Notes: a model not told the origin generated them from the letters alone. A DNA stretch of 64,000 bases from Cloeon dipterum (GCF_949628265.1 NC_088786.1:20791681-20855680); one strand, 5' to 3'. Positions 1 through 20,830 are shown, counted from the stretch's first letter. Translations and numbers: made by a program.

Positions 1-1216
1 ACCGCTCGCCTAGACAACAATTTTGTTTCGCAGCTGCTGCCGATGAATAATTAATCCATTACCCGGCCGCTAAGCAGCTACTGGGAAATTCGAAGTAAAT
101 TAAATTTATATCGAGCATAAACATCGACATAAGAGGAGATTTATTCCGCGGAGTGCACACTGCAGTTCAAAGGGAAGAAAACGATGTTTGTACATAACAG
201 ACCCGATTCTCCCCTTGGAAATTCGTTCGCACGGTTAGAATTGTAGTTACAAACAGTGAAATCTTATTCTCGACAAATTAATTCTCCACTTGCGTTCAAG
301 TCGATTTATGCAAAGTTTCTGCTGCTGCTGTCGCCACTCTCAGCCGATGTTTCGCATAATCTGCATACGAATTAATATACAACAAACGGGGAATGCCAGC
401 GAAAATGTGCCCGAGGCGAATATACACAGAATCGCAATTTGCCCGTGAATGTTTCATTCATTTAGACGCCAGGCGCGTGCGGAGACCGATTTTCTTTCTT
501 TCGACGCCTCAAACGGGCCGCTTTATGTGCAAATTGAGACGCAGAAAAAAGCCCTCGGCGCTCCGTCCAGCACTTGCCAAAATTCACTTTATTTCTGCGC
601 CTGCCGGACGGCTCTTGTTTATTTTTAATATCTTAGCCAGGCGCAAACGACGACCGAGATGCCCACGGGCATAATAACGAAAGAACAGCACGCATATTAT
701 GTGTAAGAAAAATTCAATCTCTTCGCCTAATCTAAAATGAAATCTTTTTGTATTATTTCAAGGAATCCGGAATATATATTGAATAGTATAAAAAATCAAT
801 AGTGAGATGTGAAAATTACTGACAAGATATAGTAGAATAATTTTGTATCGTTTGTATTAGATTTTTTGACTTTTGATGAAATTTTCGCGTAAATTTTCAA
901 AAGAGCAATTAAGTTTAAAGTGGATTGTACTGTACAATACAGATCAAAAATTGGAAACTTTAGTAATTGCTGGCTACAATCAGTAGCTGATCAAATTGTT
1001 GGTCTTATAACAATTTTTCTACGTTGTGCAATAATCAAAACAGGATCTTGCTATAATAAAAAATCAAATTTTATGTACCGATTTTCTCCAAAGCTTACAG
1101 CGTTTGAACATGATTTTTGGCAGATTTCGACTATGTACTCTCATCGCGATCTATCCAACTGTGTATGAATTTTTTGGGGGAACTCTTTGTTGTGAAATAA
1201 AAAATATAAGTAGTAG
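1..1216. other. AT-rich non-coding DNA, no gene seen
   Basis: No reading frame here resembles a known protein, and the open frames are short and unsupported by splice signals. A moderately GC-rich patch around 400-670 is the only compositional contrast. I see no tRNA, rRNA or clear promoter. Confidence 0.6.
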
Positions 1217-1381
1217 GGAGACAGTTCGCTGTGGCAGCGACCAATCCCAGTATCTTTTCGGATTGTAGCAAAATTTGCGTGTTGCAAAAATCGCTCAACG
1301 ATGAACATATGCAAAAATAAAAAAAATCAACTCTTTTGTTTGGGATACTGGGAAAAGGCGCTGCCACAGCGAGTTGTCGCT
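1217..1381. repeat. Short element with about 35-bp terminal inverted repeats (MITE-like)
   Basis: The arms at about 1220-1254 and 1344-1378 are inverted copies. Both, read inward, contain CGCTGTGGCAGCG followed within 8 bases by TCCCAGTATC. About 90 bases of AT-rich DNA lie between them, so the whole unit of about 160 bp could fold into one long hairpin. There is no coding capacity. This looks like a non-autonomous DNA transposon or a foldback element. I cannot identify target-site duplications with confidence, so the family is unassigned. Confidence 0.55.
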
Positions 1382-2763
1382 ATTTGAAAGTCGTGCTAAC
1401 TCGCACCCAATATCTCAAAAACGTACCGTGCGGCCCAAGTCAATTTTTGCTTTAACTGAATTTTTAGGGATCAGTTTGTGTACTGGCAACAAGCCCTTTT
1501 TGGGGTTTTGCAGCATTAATTTAATTTTATTGTTTTAGATGGTTTTTAGAATGAACCACCAAAATCGTAATCTGAAAAGATTTATTACTCAAACAATTGG
1601 CAAACGAACAATGCCTATCACTTCATTGTGTGGCTTATCAGATTACAAATTACTAAGTAAATTTCTCTCCTGGTTAAAGAATTTTCTTGTCAGTTCATCA
1701 ATAGCCAATAAATCCAATTCAACGTTAATTTTTTTTAATATTTAACCAAGTAGAATAAATAAAATTGTGATAGAAACTCAGTTCATCATTCGCCCGATGG
1801 AGGAGCGGATAATTAAGACGGTTCTTTTGTGTTTGTTGTGTATAGAGACATAGAGAGTCTCGTGGTAGACGAAGCGAACATTAGACCATTGATTGGGCCG
1901 AACGCAGCAGTCGAAAAGCGAACGCGAGGATAATCCCTGCCGGCCATTGCTCCCTCCCTTTCCTCTTTTGTTTACAAAAAGGCAATGAAACAACAAGGCT
2001 GCGTGCGGATTTTCAATTTCAGATAAGGCGATGTTTGGCTTTGCGCCATGAGCGGGGCAGCGAGAACCAAAAAATAATATTTTTAAAGGCGCGAGCACTT
2101 CGAAAAAAGTTTGTGTTCACAGCTACGATTTTAATAGAGTAATAAAATACCTCTCTCGATTGAGGAGATCAAGTTGCTATTTGGCTGTTAAAGACAGCAG
2201 GCTCGATTTTCGTGGTTTATTTAAAAGGTGCACCTGCGAAAGCCGCCGCCGTGTGTCGTTTGTTTTACAATTTGGCACGCACATGCTTTCACTCTTTACC
2301 CGCCGCGACTGCACCGTGTCGGACTTTGGTGCGCGCCTAAATGATTAAAACAGTACGCAGGGACAATTTGGGGATAATGAGACGGGGCGTTTTTCGAGCG
2401 CGCAGGGTTGACTTTGTTCTCCGGTCTGCGGCCCCACGCTCACAATTAAAGGGCGGAAGAACCGTCTCTTGTTTCGCTGCCGGATCACAATCATTATCTT
2501 CCGTCACTCGCACAACGAGATTATAAATCCAAAATCTCCGCAAATTAAAACCGATCCTTTTGTCGCTGTTAAGTGAGGAAAATGGAATTAATTAAAAAGC
2601 TGACAATGAGGAAGATAAAGCAACAAATTTTGCAGATGAGTCAACAAGAAAGCTTTGAAGTTACTAACTATGTTTGTACGATTTTCAAAGCAAGCTTTGT
2701 TTAACAACTCTAAAGAAAAGGAAATTCACTATAAGTGAAAGCCACTTAAGTGTTTGAAGGCAA
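1382..2763. other. Non-coding intergenic DNA
   Basis: Mixed composition with no recognisable coding exon. A more GC-rich segment at about 1860-2480 contains several short overlapping open frames on both strands, typical of chance frames in GC-richer DNA. Nothing else can be supported. Confidence 0.5.
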
Positions 2764-3344
2764 CAATAGACGACGTCATCGTATACTTACGATTTTAAGG
2801 CATTTTCGCTTATATTTTAGGCTAAATTCTGCCACTGTTCATTCTTCATATGGAATTAGTCTTTTGATTGCGCTGAAAACGAAAATCAGTCCAGCTAATC
2901 GCCAGTAGAAACGTCAGAAAATAGATTATAGATTATTTGGACAAATCGACCAATCGAAAATTTAGCACAGTGTGCCGAAAATCGGTGGAACGTAAAAACT
3001 GTTAGTTAAGCAGATTTTGGTCTGAACTCAGTAAAAAATGTTACTAATCATAGAGTTACTGTCACTGTGGCGCTAGTGTCTCGATCTTAGACTAGCTTTA
3101 CATCCAATCAGATAGACGCTCACTTCTCTAATTTGTATGACGTTCTTGTGGCACTTTTTGCTAGTTTAGACCAAAACGCGAAAAATAAATTGTTTTTAAC
3201 GTTTGTCTTTACGTTGTGTCGGGTTTCCAACCGAGTGGTTTTGCTGCCTAACCTAGTTCAACCTGCAGGAATCGATTGTCAATGTCAAAAATGAAATTCG
3301 AGTGCTGATTTAAAATCGTAAGTATACGGTGGCACCATCGGTTG
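2764..3344. mobile_element. MITE-like element with terminal inverted repeats, about 580 bp
   Basis: A perfect 18-bp inverted pair, cgtatacttacgatttta at 2780-2797 and its reverse complement at 3311-3328, bounds a non-coding interior. Ten of the next sixteen outward positions also pair, most mismatches being transitions, so the original termini probably reached about 2764 and 3344. The interior includes a stretch (about 3060-3310) clearly related to 26,535-26,900, which shows that the element belongs to a dispersed family. No transposase frame is visible, so any movement would have been non-autonomous. Family assignment is not possible from sequence alone. Confidence 0.6.
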
Positions 3345-6300
3345 GCCGCTCTGATCACTATGGGATTACGCGTACATAGAGAATCGATCACGATCATAAT
3401 TAAAAAATAATAAGTAAAATTAAAAATAATAAGTAAATCCTACCTGCAAATCATAAAAGCGCTGGCTCCTGCTGATGTAAAACACAGACTAAAATCTTGT
3501 CTCCGTTCAACAAAAAGGAATAAAATAGTTTTTCCTAAACAGCACCGTTTATCAAAAAAGACTGGAATTTTTACGACTCTGATTTTCCCTTCCAGTGTCC
3601 TTGCAAGGAAACTTATCTATCTGCGCCCCAGTCGATAGCCTGCTCCCGTATATATACATGTGTGGAAAAGTTGTCAAAACATGCGACACGCAGACCCGCA
3701 TTCACCGCAATGAAGTGCGTGTATACCAATCCGCATTTGCCCGATACGGCCGCGGTCTCGTTTTCTAAATTCACTTCCTCCGACCGGTGGCTTCTTTTCT
3801 GTTCAGTTCAGGTCGCAGTTGGAGTCGAAATTGGATACAAACGTCTTTCAAGTCTCTATCTTCTCCGCCTTTCAAAGTCTGCTGAAGCAGCGCAGCTGAT
3901 GCTCCTCTCTCTAATTTATCTGATTGCTCGCGGGAGGGAAAAATTTTCGCTCGGCGGACGTGAAATGAAAACACGACGAGTCTGTGCTCGGAAATTAATC
4001 AACTCGAGAGAAAGACAGATCTGGATGAAGAGACAAAAATAAATGTCAAAGAGCGCATTATCAGGCCCAAGCGAAGTTTCGTAATTGAATTCGTGGAAAA
4101 ATCCGATTTAAGTGCTTGGCAGGTAAAAATTGCGTTAGAAAATAGTGCGTGCAACAGTCGAGAACGTTTTGTTGTGCTTAAGAAAGCGGCTTGTCTGGCT
4201 TTTAATTAAAGCCGACTCGCTTTTCCAGGCCGCCGGCTCGGATTTCTTTCGCATCTCCGGACAAAGCGGATAAGAGGCCCGAAATTAGTTTGCGGTCTCA
4301 GAATGCGGCTGTGAGATGGCCACCAAAGAAACCGCGAAATGTCGCTCAATCGCAATCCTCCGAGACAATTTGCCACCTCTCGCCTCTGGCAGAAAATGCA
4401 AACTGCAGAATGAGGGTAAATCGATTTGACGCTGGGATGTGTGCGAGCGCAAAAAGCTGTTTTACATGACACTTGCTAACTTTATCCAACACCAAGCAAT
4501 TTTTCCTAGAAACACAATTTTTAAATTATTTCCTCAAGTAAAAAAATGCCTTTGCTATCCACTTTGCGTGAAAGATTTTTGTGTTAAAATAGTTTCCCAA
4601 AAAAATCTCATCTCTGTTCAATTTATTCGAGTGTGGGGAGTGTCATAAAAAAGTCAAACGTTTTGAACCTGTGAACTCAATTGCCTTTTCTCTCTCCTTT
4701 CCGCAGCGAAAGATCAAAGCCACGCGGGATCCCAATTGGCGTGGCGGAATTAAAATATAGTATCGACGCTCCCACTCTCCCGCTCTCTGGGTGAGAAAAT
4801 AAACAAAATCCTTGCGCAACCCGTGTGACGAGTCTGGCGAAAGGCAAATTCAGAGGGTTCTGTGCAGAAAAATTTAATTGCGAATTGGCCAATAATTGTT
4901 TGCAACGCGCGTATGAGTGTGTGTGGATGGAGAAAACGAGACGGAAGCAATTTTCCGACTCGTTCCTCGTCAAATAATGGCGCACATACATTTCTCTATG
5001 ACGCAAAGCAACTGTTCACACAGACGCTTTTGCCCTCGAGATTAAAACCTCATTTAAAACACGTTTTGATATCGATTATTAAAGCTTTCTGACCTATATA
5101 AAAATATTTCTGTATGTGAAGAAATTTTGTTAAAAAATTCAGAACTCTCTTTGTAAACTTTAATTTTTTAAGCGGGGGGTTTTAAGGTGATAAACGCTCA
5201 ACTCCAGCATAAAAATACATAAACTGCATATTTTTGTGGTATTATAGGGACCGAAAAGAATCCAAAATTGAAGTGTTGACTTTCCCAGTCCCCTTTAGTT
5301 ACCTGATTAGGGACGAGGTTAAGAGGAAATCCGATCCTTGAAAGCAGAGATTTAGCTTTATGAACCCCGATAATCATTATTCTTTTGGTTTTAAATTAAA
5401 AAAGTTTTAAGAAAGTTTTAATTTAAAGAAATTAAAACACTACGTAGGGGTTTAACTTTCTAGCCTAATTTTTTGCGCTCTGCAAAATTGCATAATGACA
5501 AAAAACAAGATCTCAATTTAAACATAGTATTGAACAAAACCTTTAACACGAGTTCAGAGGTGTTTGCACTTTTTTATATATGGCCAACCTGAACAAAGAT
5601 ATGAAGTAGTGTTGAAATTTTGATTAATATCGTCGGATTCCTGCTGATTTAGGAGAATTTGGACCATATATATCCTAGAGATGTGTGCAGAAATAGAAAT
5701 AGTTGGCCTTCCAAACCACTGCACTGTGGTTTTGGTGAAATTAAAAAAAAAATATGTAATATATATTTCGCCTGGTGCTCGGCGATGGATAGCAAATAAA
5801 AATGAATTTGAGCTTGGCTTGCATTTTGCTCAAGCTCGGCAGACTGGAAAAAATCAGCTGAACATATACAGAGAGTAAAAACTCGCAAGTTGAGCCGAAA
5901 TTAAAGAATTCCTCCCCGTCCCATCGCGAGAGAGGAAGGAACGTCGGCGGGGCTGATTTATCCCGGGAAGAGCGGAGGAAAAAACACAATTTAGTAGGCG
6001 GAGAGCGGAAAATTTCCGGCAGCAATTTATTTTCGCAATCAGCTTGCCTCAATTTATTCACACTGGTTGCAACAATGAATTCTTGTTTCGCTGCGCACAA
6101 TAAGCGATAATTTCAGCCTTGCGAATAATATTCCATATTGTTTGCCGGCCGCAAGGAAAATTGGCCTTCGGCAAACGTTTGCTGCTAATGAGCGATAATT
6201 AATTGAATCCGAAACGCCGCTGCAACGACATCAGTGCGTCTTGGCATCTATGGAGGCGGCAATTTGCATGTAAACTATCTAAACAAAGCTTTTCTTGCAC

Positions 6301-7557
6301 TAATTTATGTTCGTTTAATGTCTCAAGAGCACGAGCAGAAATTATGGAGCACACTAAAAGAGAAAAAGATAATGGCTAGGAGGATTAAGTTAACGTTGTT
6401 AGACGTTCAAGGAGATTTTACTCGAAGGTAAAATTTTTTCAATGTTCTCCAGTAATGGCACAGACAAAATTAGTTCCGAAAATAGAGTAATGGCCATATG
6501 AGTTAATTCCCAGCCATAAACTTGATTTGCAGCAATAAAATATGATTTTACTAACTCTCAAGGCCAATTAGCGGAGCTACTTGGAAGCTCTTTAATCCTG
6601 GTGTCTAGCGTTGCAATTTTTTCGCCGAAACCACAATTATCCGCTCGAGCAACATCGACGCAGAGAAGAATTCAATATATGGAATATCATCGCGACGCAG
6701 CCAATAAATTTTTATTCTTCTGTGTTGGCTTGGTTCGCTCCGATTGCGATGCGGCTGCGACCCCAGCGAATTCCGCCAGGAAAGTTCAAGAACCGAAATT
6801 ATTACTCTCATTGCGCTGGGTTGACCGAGTTTAACTTTCGGATACGAGCGTTCAATTACCTGCCGCCGCGATGGCCAGGGGAAACTGGTTTTGCGTTTTC
6901 ACACATATAAATGTATTCACAAAAATTTCTTTCAAAAGGCCCGCGAGCGTACCGCAATAGCGAAACCTGGTAATGGGTGCGCGGGATACCAACTAATAGG
7001 CCGTCTGAAACAGGTCTAAAAATAATCTTCATGTTTTTTTTCTATTCATTTGGCAGCATTTCAAATAAAACAGATAATTAGCTGTTGTTCTCTCTGCTTG
7101 ATTGACTATAAATTGTTATCGACACCATCTAATTTAGTTTTTAACAGCTATATACCAATGTTAAAAAATATTCTGAAAGCTCAAATCACGTCACCCGTGA
7201 TAATTTAATTTACCAATTCGGTTTTTTGAACAAATTTATGCTAATTCCGCTGTTCCAGATATTTAATACTGTTATCGAAAACAAGCACGAAATTAAATCA
7301 GAATACTATGTGGAGCTATTTTCGGAGAATAACAAAAACACCAACTCGTGATATTTTCGCAGCGCCCTACTAAGCCTCGGGTGTGCGAAATTAATTAAAG
7401 CATTTTAATACACTTCCTCTCCATATGCGTATTTGAAACCAAATTTTTAGAAGAAAAAACATCAGCTTTAGTAACACGGTAGACATTTCATTTAATTTTA
7501 AACCTATGACTTTCAGGCAGAATATATATATAAAATAATAAGAATTTAGTAACTGAC
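3345..7557. other. Non-coding DNA with GC-richer patches
   Basis: No coding exon can be recognised. A TATA-like stretch lies at about 3648-3657 just before a GC-richer segment (3660-4040), and other GC-richer patches lie at about 4200-4440, 4680-5040, 5900-6060 and 6600-6900. Their alternation with AT-rich DNA resembles a regulatory landscape around a distant gene, but no specific element can be proven. Confidence 0.4.
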
Positions 7558-7770
7558 CTGTGGCTGCGTGCGAGCGTGTCATGCCGGTGCCGCGGTGTTT
7601 AAGGGTAGGAGCGTCAGCAAGGGGCGTCCGTGCACCCCGGTTCCTCTGGCTCGTTACTCTAGGGGGTTGTCGTCGGGGGTTGGCATATTCCAAGCAGCAG
7701 TAGCAGCAGCACTGGACCACGCGGCGGAGGCTGCTTGCTCGCGCCTCGGCACCTTCCGACGCACTGACTG
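7558..7770 (-). promoter_or_regulatory. Candidate transcription start and non-coding first exon
   Basis: On the minus strand a doubled arthropod initiator motif TCAGT (complement of 7763-7771) is followed by about 210 bases of GC-rich sequence. This ends at a consensus splice donor, CACAG then GTCAGT, at 7558/7557. The segment has the composition of a 5' untranslated exon. Any open frame is short (for example ten codons beginning MPTPDDNP). If real, the gene runs leftwards and its coding exons lie outside this window. The call is inference from motifs only. Confidence 0.3.
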
Positions 7771-7870
7771 ACTTGGCACGGCTTCCGCTCGCTCCCGCCG
7801 GCCGCCGGACCGCTGCGGCGCCACCGCCGCGCCCACCCCGGCCTCCGAAGGGCAGCCCCCCGAAAACCAG

Positions 7871-15671
<7,801 letters not shown>

Positions 15672-15922
15672 TTTGCCGGGTGTGCGCTGCGCACTCTTCG
15701 AATCCGAGTTGGTCGGGGGACGCGTTCGTAAATTCTGGTCGTCGTCTGCTGTCAAAGTGCACCTTTTCATGAGCCCAGCCCGACGCCCAAGAGCGGATGA
15801 AAGCAGTTGAAATTCCTCCTTTGAGAGGCATAATGCACAATTTTGCGAGACAGAGCAGAGAGCGCGCGGTCGGGGGGTGTTTATTCAGAGAAGCGGGCCA
15901 TAACTCAAAAACGCACACCCTT

Positions 15923-15943
15923 CACACACACACACACACACAC
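15923..15943 (+). repeat. (CA)n microsatellite
   Basis: A 21-base CA run 255 bases after the GA microsatellite, within a GC-richer patch (about 15,670-16,060). Confidence 0.9.
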
Positions 15944-17082
15944 GGATGAACGTAAACACGCCGGCAAAGTTGAAACGTGTCTCGACGGCACCCAGTTAGC
16001 ATGTATGTGATGCGCAATAGATAACCGACCTTTGCTGAAAACAAAGCAGGCCATCCGCACTTGAACATGGACAGCAATTCAGTAGAATCGTGACACGCGA
16101 ATAATTTTAATCAAAAAGGCTTTTTGTACTAAGGAGTTCAGAAATGCAAACATCACTGTTCACGTTTTTGGCAAACAGCCAATTCATTCAAGAATTCATT
16201 TTAAAAAAATTTAATTTACAGAATAATTTACAGATCTTGTGGTGCATGAAATTGCCTCCCTAACAAGTAAAGCGAATTATTTTATTTTGGTGATTTCCTA
16301 AATTATCCGTGCAAATTTATCAAAAATTAAAGATTTTAGATTTTCATTAACTTTGAATTTTAATTGGTGAAAAGACCTCTCTCTATTCGCGGTATATATT
16401 AAATCAGAAAAACATCAATATTATAATGTTTGGTAATTAAATTTTTTCAAAATATTTCGAGTTGTGTAGTTAATGAGATGCGAAACCAAATCTCCATTTT
16501 GCGGTGTTAACTTGGTTGAAAGTTGATCGTTTGCGTTGAATTGTTTCTCTAGGGATTTTTCAGCTCAGCGGCTGGATTGTTCCGTAGCTGCCGAAGCGGA
16601 ATTTACTCTCCAGCGGACGCGTCAAACAGGCAAATAGATTAATTGCCGCTGCTTCAGCCGAATTGACCCTCCGAACCAGCCGATAAATATTCAGCTGCAT
16701 ACTCCCACTCCAGTAGCCGCATCAGTAGCTCAACCGTATCTCCTCATTGTTATCTCAACAATGCGTATCAACAATTGAATACACTTAAAAGCAATCAACT
16801 GGACCGTCTGCTCAATTAATTGCTTGTATATGTATTCAGATGATCTTGACACTCTGATCAAGTTAAAAATGTGTAAAATTGATTTAATTTTGCTTAATAA
16901 TGGTAATTTTCTGATTAACAACCAATATTTGGAATGCCTTAACCATTTTAGCATTCTAGGGGTGAGAAAGAGGGAAATTGAATTTGAACCAATTTTAAAT
17001 GTTTACACTCGATTAGTCGCGTCGTTTGCTTCCAACCTGTGGAATATGCATTTCATCCATTTTAGATGATATTGGAAATGGG
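15944..17082. other. Non-coding DNA
   Basis: AT-rich apart from a GC-richer patch at about 16,560-16,730. No coding exon, RNA gene or clear promoter is visible. Confidence 0.5.
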
Positions 17083-17200
17083 TAGAAGGGTGGTTGACAA
17101 CCTTTAACTTCTTCATCTATCTAGGAGAGTTCATGACGAGTCAAAGGGTGTGCAGTTTTGTAAATCTGATAATTTGGAAGCCGAGATTAGGTGGAAACGT
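17083..17200 (+). repeat. Dispersed repeat family, copy 1
   Basis: Contains the family core around 17,133-17,200: GACGAGTCAAAGGGTGTGCA, then a T-run, then TAAATCTGAT and a closing GAAGCCGAGATTAGG. It is preceded by the GGGTGGTTGACAACC block seen in sister copies. See the copies at 17,417, 17,707, 18,885, 20,940, 21,165, 21,300, 24,025, 61,255 and 63,440. Confidence 0.6.
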
Positions 17201-17416
17201 CTGCTGGTTGTTTTGGATGGAGTAGTCGTAATCAAAAACAGTGTGTCAACTGAATTTCGATCTCTAGATAATAGCCACAAATACAAAAACTGCAAACAGA
17301 CAAGTTGACTTGTATTCATGTCCCTTGATGTACTGTGATCTATGATTTACCTTTGCCGCGATTAATCTACTGATGGCGCTCTAAATTAATTTTCATTAAA
17401 TATTGTTCTCACATGT

Positions 17417-17555
17417 ACTGAAGTAGCTTCAGGGTGCAAAAGAGGGTTTCAAGGGTTGGAACCCTTAGAGTGCTTTAACTATCTGGTAAAGGTTAAGACA
17501 AGTCAAATGGTGTGTGATTGTTTTTAAATCCGAGACGTTTAGAAACTGAGATTAG
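17417..17555 (+). repeat. Dispersed repeat family, copy 2
   Basis: Shares with copy 1 the order GGGTT...GGAACCC, CTATCTGGTAAAGG, AAGACAAGTCAAATGGTGTG, TTTTTAAATCCGA and GAAACTGAGATTAGGCC. Same orientation as copy 1, about 340 bp away, with unrelated sequence between. Confidence 0.6.
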
Positions 17556-17706
17556 GCCCTGACAGTAGTAGCCTGAAAAATTGTTTTATTTTAATTAACA
17601 AAAAAAAATGTGAAAACACCACTTCAGGTTTTGAAGTATCTTGTCTAAATTTTAAATGTCCTGCAAAAGGGCAATGTCAAAACTCAAAAGATTGGAGACA
17701 TTAATT

Positions 17707-17835
17707 TTCAAATTTGATTTTAAATTCGAAGAACTGACTTTAGTGACCTTCACTTTTGACCTACACCACTTTGAGGTCAGCAGAAAAGTTGTTAGGATTG
17801 ATGAAACGAGTTCAATGGTGTCTAAATTTTTGCGC
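17707..17835 (+). repeat. Dispersed repeat family, copy 3 (variant)
   Basis: Carries AAATTCGAA, TTTAGTGACCTT and GATGAAACGAGTTCAATGGT followed by GTCTAAATTTTTG in this order. The same blocks, in the same order and with similar spacing, occur reverse-complemented at 63,440-63,550. Confidence 0.55.
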
Positions 17836-18884
17836 TAAAACCAACCGTCAAACTCAAGATCCCAAAATTTCTACTTACGTGCAATCAATGCTTTATAAAC
17901 CCCGCAAAAAATGTAAACTCAGAGTTTTTCAGCGGTTATGTTGGTAATTTGGGGCCTCATTTTTGGCATATCACCAAATTCACCGGACCTTCGATCGAAA
18001 AAGAAATAATTGTGTAGAAGCAGTGTCGGAAAGGCGAAAGTGTCAGCGAGTGGCAACTTTTCGATATTTTCATCCTCAGAGGAGCAGCGGCGGGATGCAA
18101 GTTCTAATCACGTGTGGCGGTCGATCGGTCGGCTCAAAGCTTTGGGGCGGCTAATGCCCCTGGGCGCGGGGTCATCTCTTGCTGTCGAGAAAAAGCAAGT
18201 TGAATTCCTGGGGGTGGGCTGTTCGAGCTGCTCCGAAGTTCAAGCTGCGAAATCGAATTATCGCAGTAGAGAACGGCTGCCGAGCGGAAATCCGCGACGG
18301 CAATAATACGCCCGCCCGCCCGCCCCAGCTCGCCGTGTTAATCAAAAGTCTATAGATGCGGCGAATTTGCAGCCCGCCGACGATGATAGATAACGAAGCG
18401 TGCTCATTGTCTCTTCATCTATGTCACCGCACAGACGTGTGTTCAAGTGAAGTGTGTGATTAAGACGGGTTTCGGGTGCGTTAATTGTAAGGCTAATTTC
18501 AATGTGTGGATTCTGTGCCTCTATTGTGTGTGAAAGACGAGGCATTTCGGAATTAATTTTGAGTTGTCAGACATCAAAATCATCATTAACGAAAAATAAG
18601 CAGTTTTGTATTTTAGTGGATATGTATTGGAAAAATCAGAAAAACAATTTTTGCCTCTTTAATTAATATGCTCTAAAAAATTAGCAACGAGAAAATTTTC
18701 CCAGGTTGTCATTTAACTGTGTTTTTTATGAATACAAAATATATTTCAAATTGTAATATAAATTTATCATGAAACGCGACGGTGATATTATTTGGTTAAG
18801 AGATATTTTAGGTTTAAGGACAAAACCTGGATTTGAATCGAAATCGAAACATCAAGTGCTGGTCAGTAGTGCAAAAAATGCATA

Positions 18885-18965
18885 CCTTACAACTCGTCTT
18901 GATGCCCCCTGACGAGCCAAAAAGTTTTTCTCCACCCTTTGCATCCCTCATCCATCCTCACAGTG
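18885..18965 (-). repeat. Dispersed repeat family, diverged copy
   Basis: Read on the minus strand, the core CATCAAGACGAGTTGTAAGG then TATGCA corresponds to GATGAGACGAGTCTAATGGT then GTGCA of the other copies. It is more diverged than the rest. Confidence 0.35.
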
Positions 18966-20639
18966 GAATTATTCTTTCCAGCGCACAGTATAGCTGGTCC
19001 TGAAAGTTTGAAATCACCGTAAAATAGTTTTTAACATCCTCTCTCATCAACCCCTAACTTAAATCCCTTCAAAAATTACCGTGTGTCAATACGGCAACGC
19101 GTTTAGAATATCTTCAATGTTTGAAAATATTTTTGTTGGTGTTTGATTCAATGTAAAAACTAACTAAATTTTATTTTTTCCTGTTGAGATTTTCTAAAAC
19201 GTGCTTATATATACGTCTTGTCCTACCAATGGCAGTTGAGCCATAAAAATGAAGGCAAAAAAATTGAAGGAGAAATAACACAGTCCAGCAAAATCAGAAT
19301 GCCAACGCTGCAGATAAGGTCCTCCTCTGAAACATTACTCTGCAAAGTGAATCCAGCAGTCGAATGTAATAATAACAAAATTTGAAAGCCGGTCCATTTG
19401 ACTCCTTTTTTCTAGACGGCTGCATTTCGATGGAAAGAAAATTTATGGAGTGCGCGCGGCACTGCGTTCCTTTTTTCTAAAGACAAGTGGGGCGCGAAAC
19501 TCGACCGCTGCCTTTTTTATGCTTTTTATCACTCGCCTCTTTCATTTCAAAGCTGCCCTGGTTGAAAGACTGGGCGACCTTTGACCCCATCCCACACAAA
19601 CTCGGCGCCTTCGCGCATTTTTCAAGAGGGTAAATATTTGTTCTACTGCGAACGCGTAAAATACAAAACGCGCTGCGCATTCTTTTTCAGAGGCTTTTTC
19701 AGTCTGCGTTTGCAAAGCAAGAGCCTCTGTGGCGCCCGCACAACACAATGGGCGTGCGTCATGCGGCTGAAATATATTTACACCCTTCGCGCGCTGAGAT
19801 GCGATGCAAAGCGCTCTCAGATCGGCGGTTTGTCGCGGATTGTCGCCCCAGTGACCCAGATATTACTGCTCCTCCCGCAGAGAGTGAAGGTCTGCCCGCC
19901 GCCCTTTGATCTGCAACGTGAAGTGCACGCACGGGCTGCGTTTTGGGCCCAGCGAACGCATGCAATTATGGCCGGCCGCTTTGACCGGACGCGATCAGCT
20001 GTGCGGCCGATGATGTGCAACATTAGTCCCTCGGGCGTTGTGAAAGACCACTTTGCATGCCACTGGCACGTTCCTCATAGCCTAACTTCAATTCGGTCTC
20101 TGTTGAAAAAAGCTTAGGTCATTGAAATTCAGCGAAGCGCTTTTTTCTTCTACCCTACGAAATTTTATTCCTTTTTTATAATATTACCGAGAGCTTTTCC
20201 AGGAACTTGGTAAAATGTCAGTGTTCTCATTGTAAATATGCTTGAATGTATATATATGAAATATTTTATCTTATGAAAAGGGCTGTGAATTTTATACGGT
20301 TTTTAGGCAAATAAGTCGAATATTTTCAGAGAAGCATCGTCGGTTTTAGACAGTTTCTTTGATTACATCTTTTAAAAGAAAAATATTCATTTTTTGACAT
20401 TATTGTAAGAAGTTTCACTTCGAGTAATATACTACGATTTTTATATTTAAATCAAAGTTTATGTTTATCACCATCAAAGTTCTATTAAAGAGTCCGAAGA
20501 ACTTTTCCAATTAGATGTGGCTGATTCCAAAGCCAGAAAAGGTGGTTGATAGTTGGTAAAACTTCAACGGATTTGAATTAAACTTGTCAGGTCAATAGAT
20601 GCAGCGTATTTTGTTTTTTCCGAAATTCAAGTATTGCCT

Positions 20640-20830
20640 AGCTTACAGGGGTTCAAGGTCGATCTTTTTGAAAAACTTCAATTGCTTCAAATTTGATTAT
20701 CTCGGGCTTCTAGATGAGTTGATTAGACAACCCATAAAAGGAACCCAACGCCATAAATTAAGTTGACAGCAAATTGGCAATTTGTTTCAAGGTCATTGGT
20801 CAAAAGTCAATGCCACTGGGAATAATTTCT
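20640..20830 (+). repeat. Diverged repeat, paired with 31,945-32,110
   Basis: Shares with 31,945-32,110 the blocks GAAAAACTT, TTCAAATTT(G/A)ATTATCTCGG and CTTC, followed by a looser match further downstream. Both copies are non-coding. Confidence 0.4.

Noticed and set aside
15700..15720. TTCGAATCC resembling a tRNA T-loop
   Set aside because: No acceptor stem, D-arm or anticodon arm can be drawn around it.
19581..20117. A 178-codon plus-strand frame
   Set aside because: It lies in GC-richer DNA with equally open frames on the opposite strand, has no domain or repeat and no splice support.
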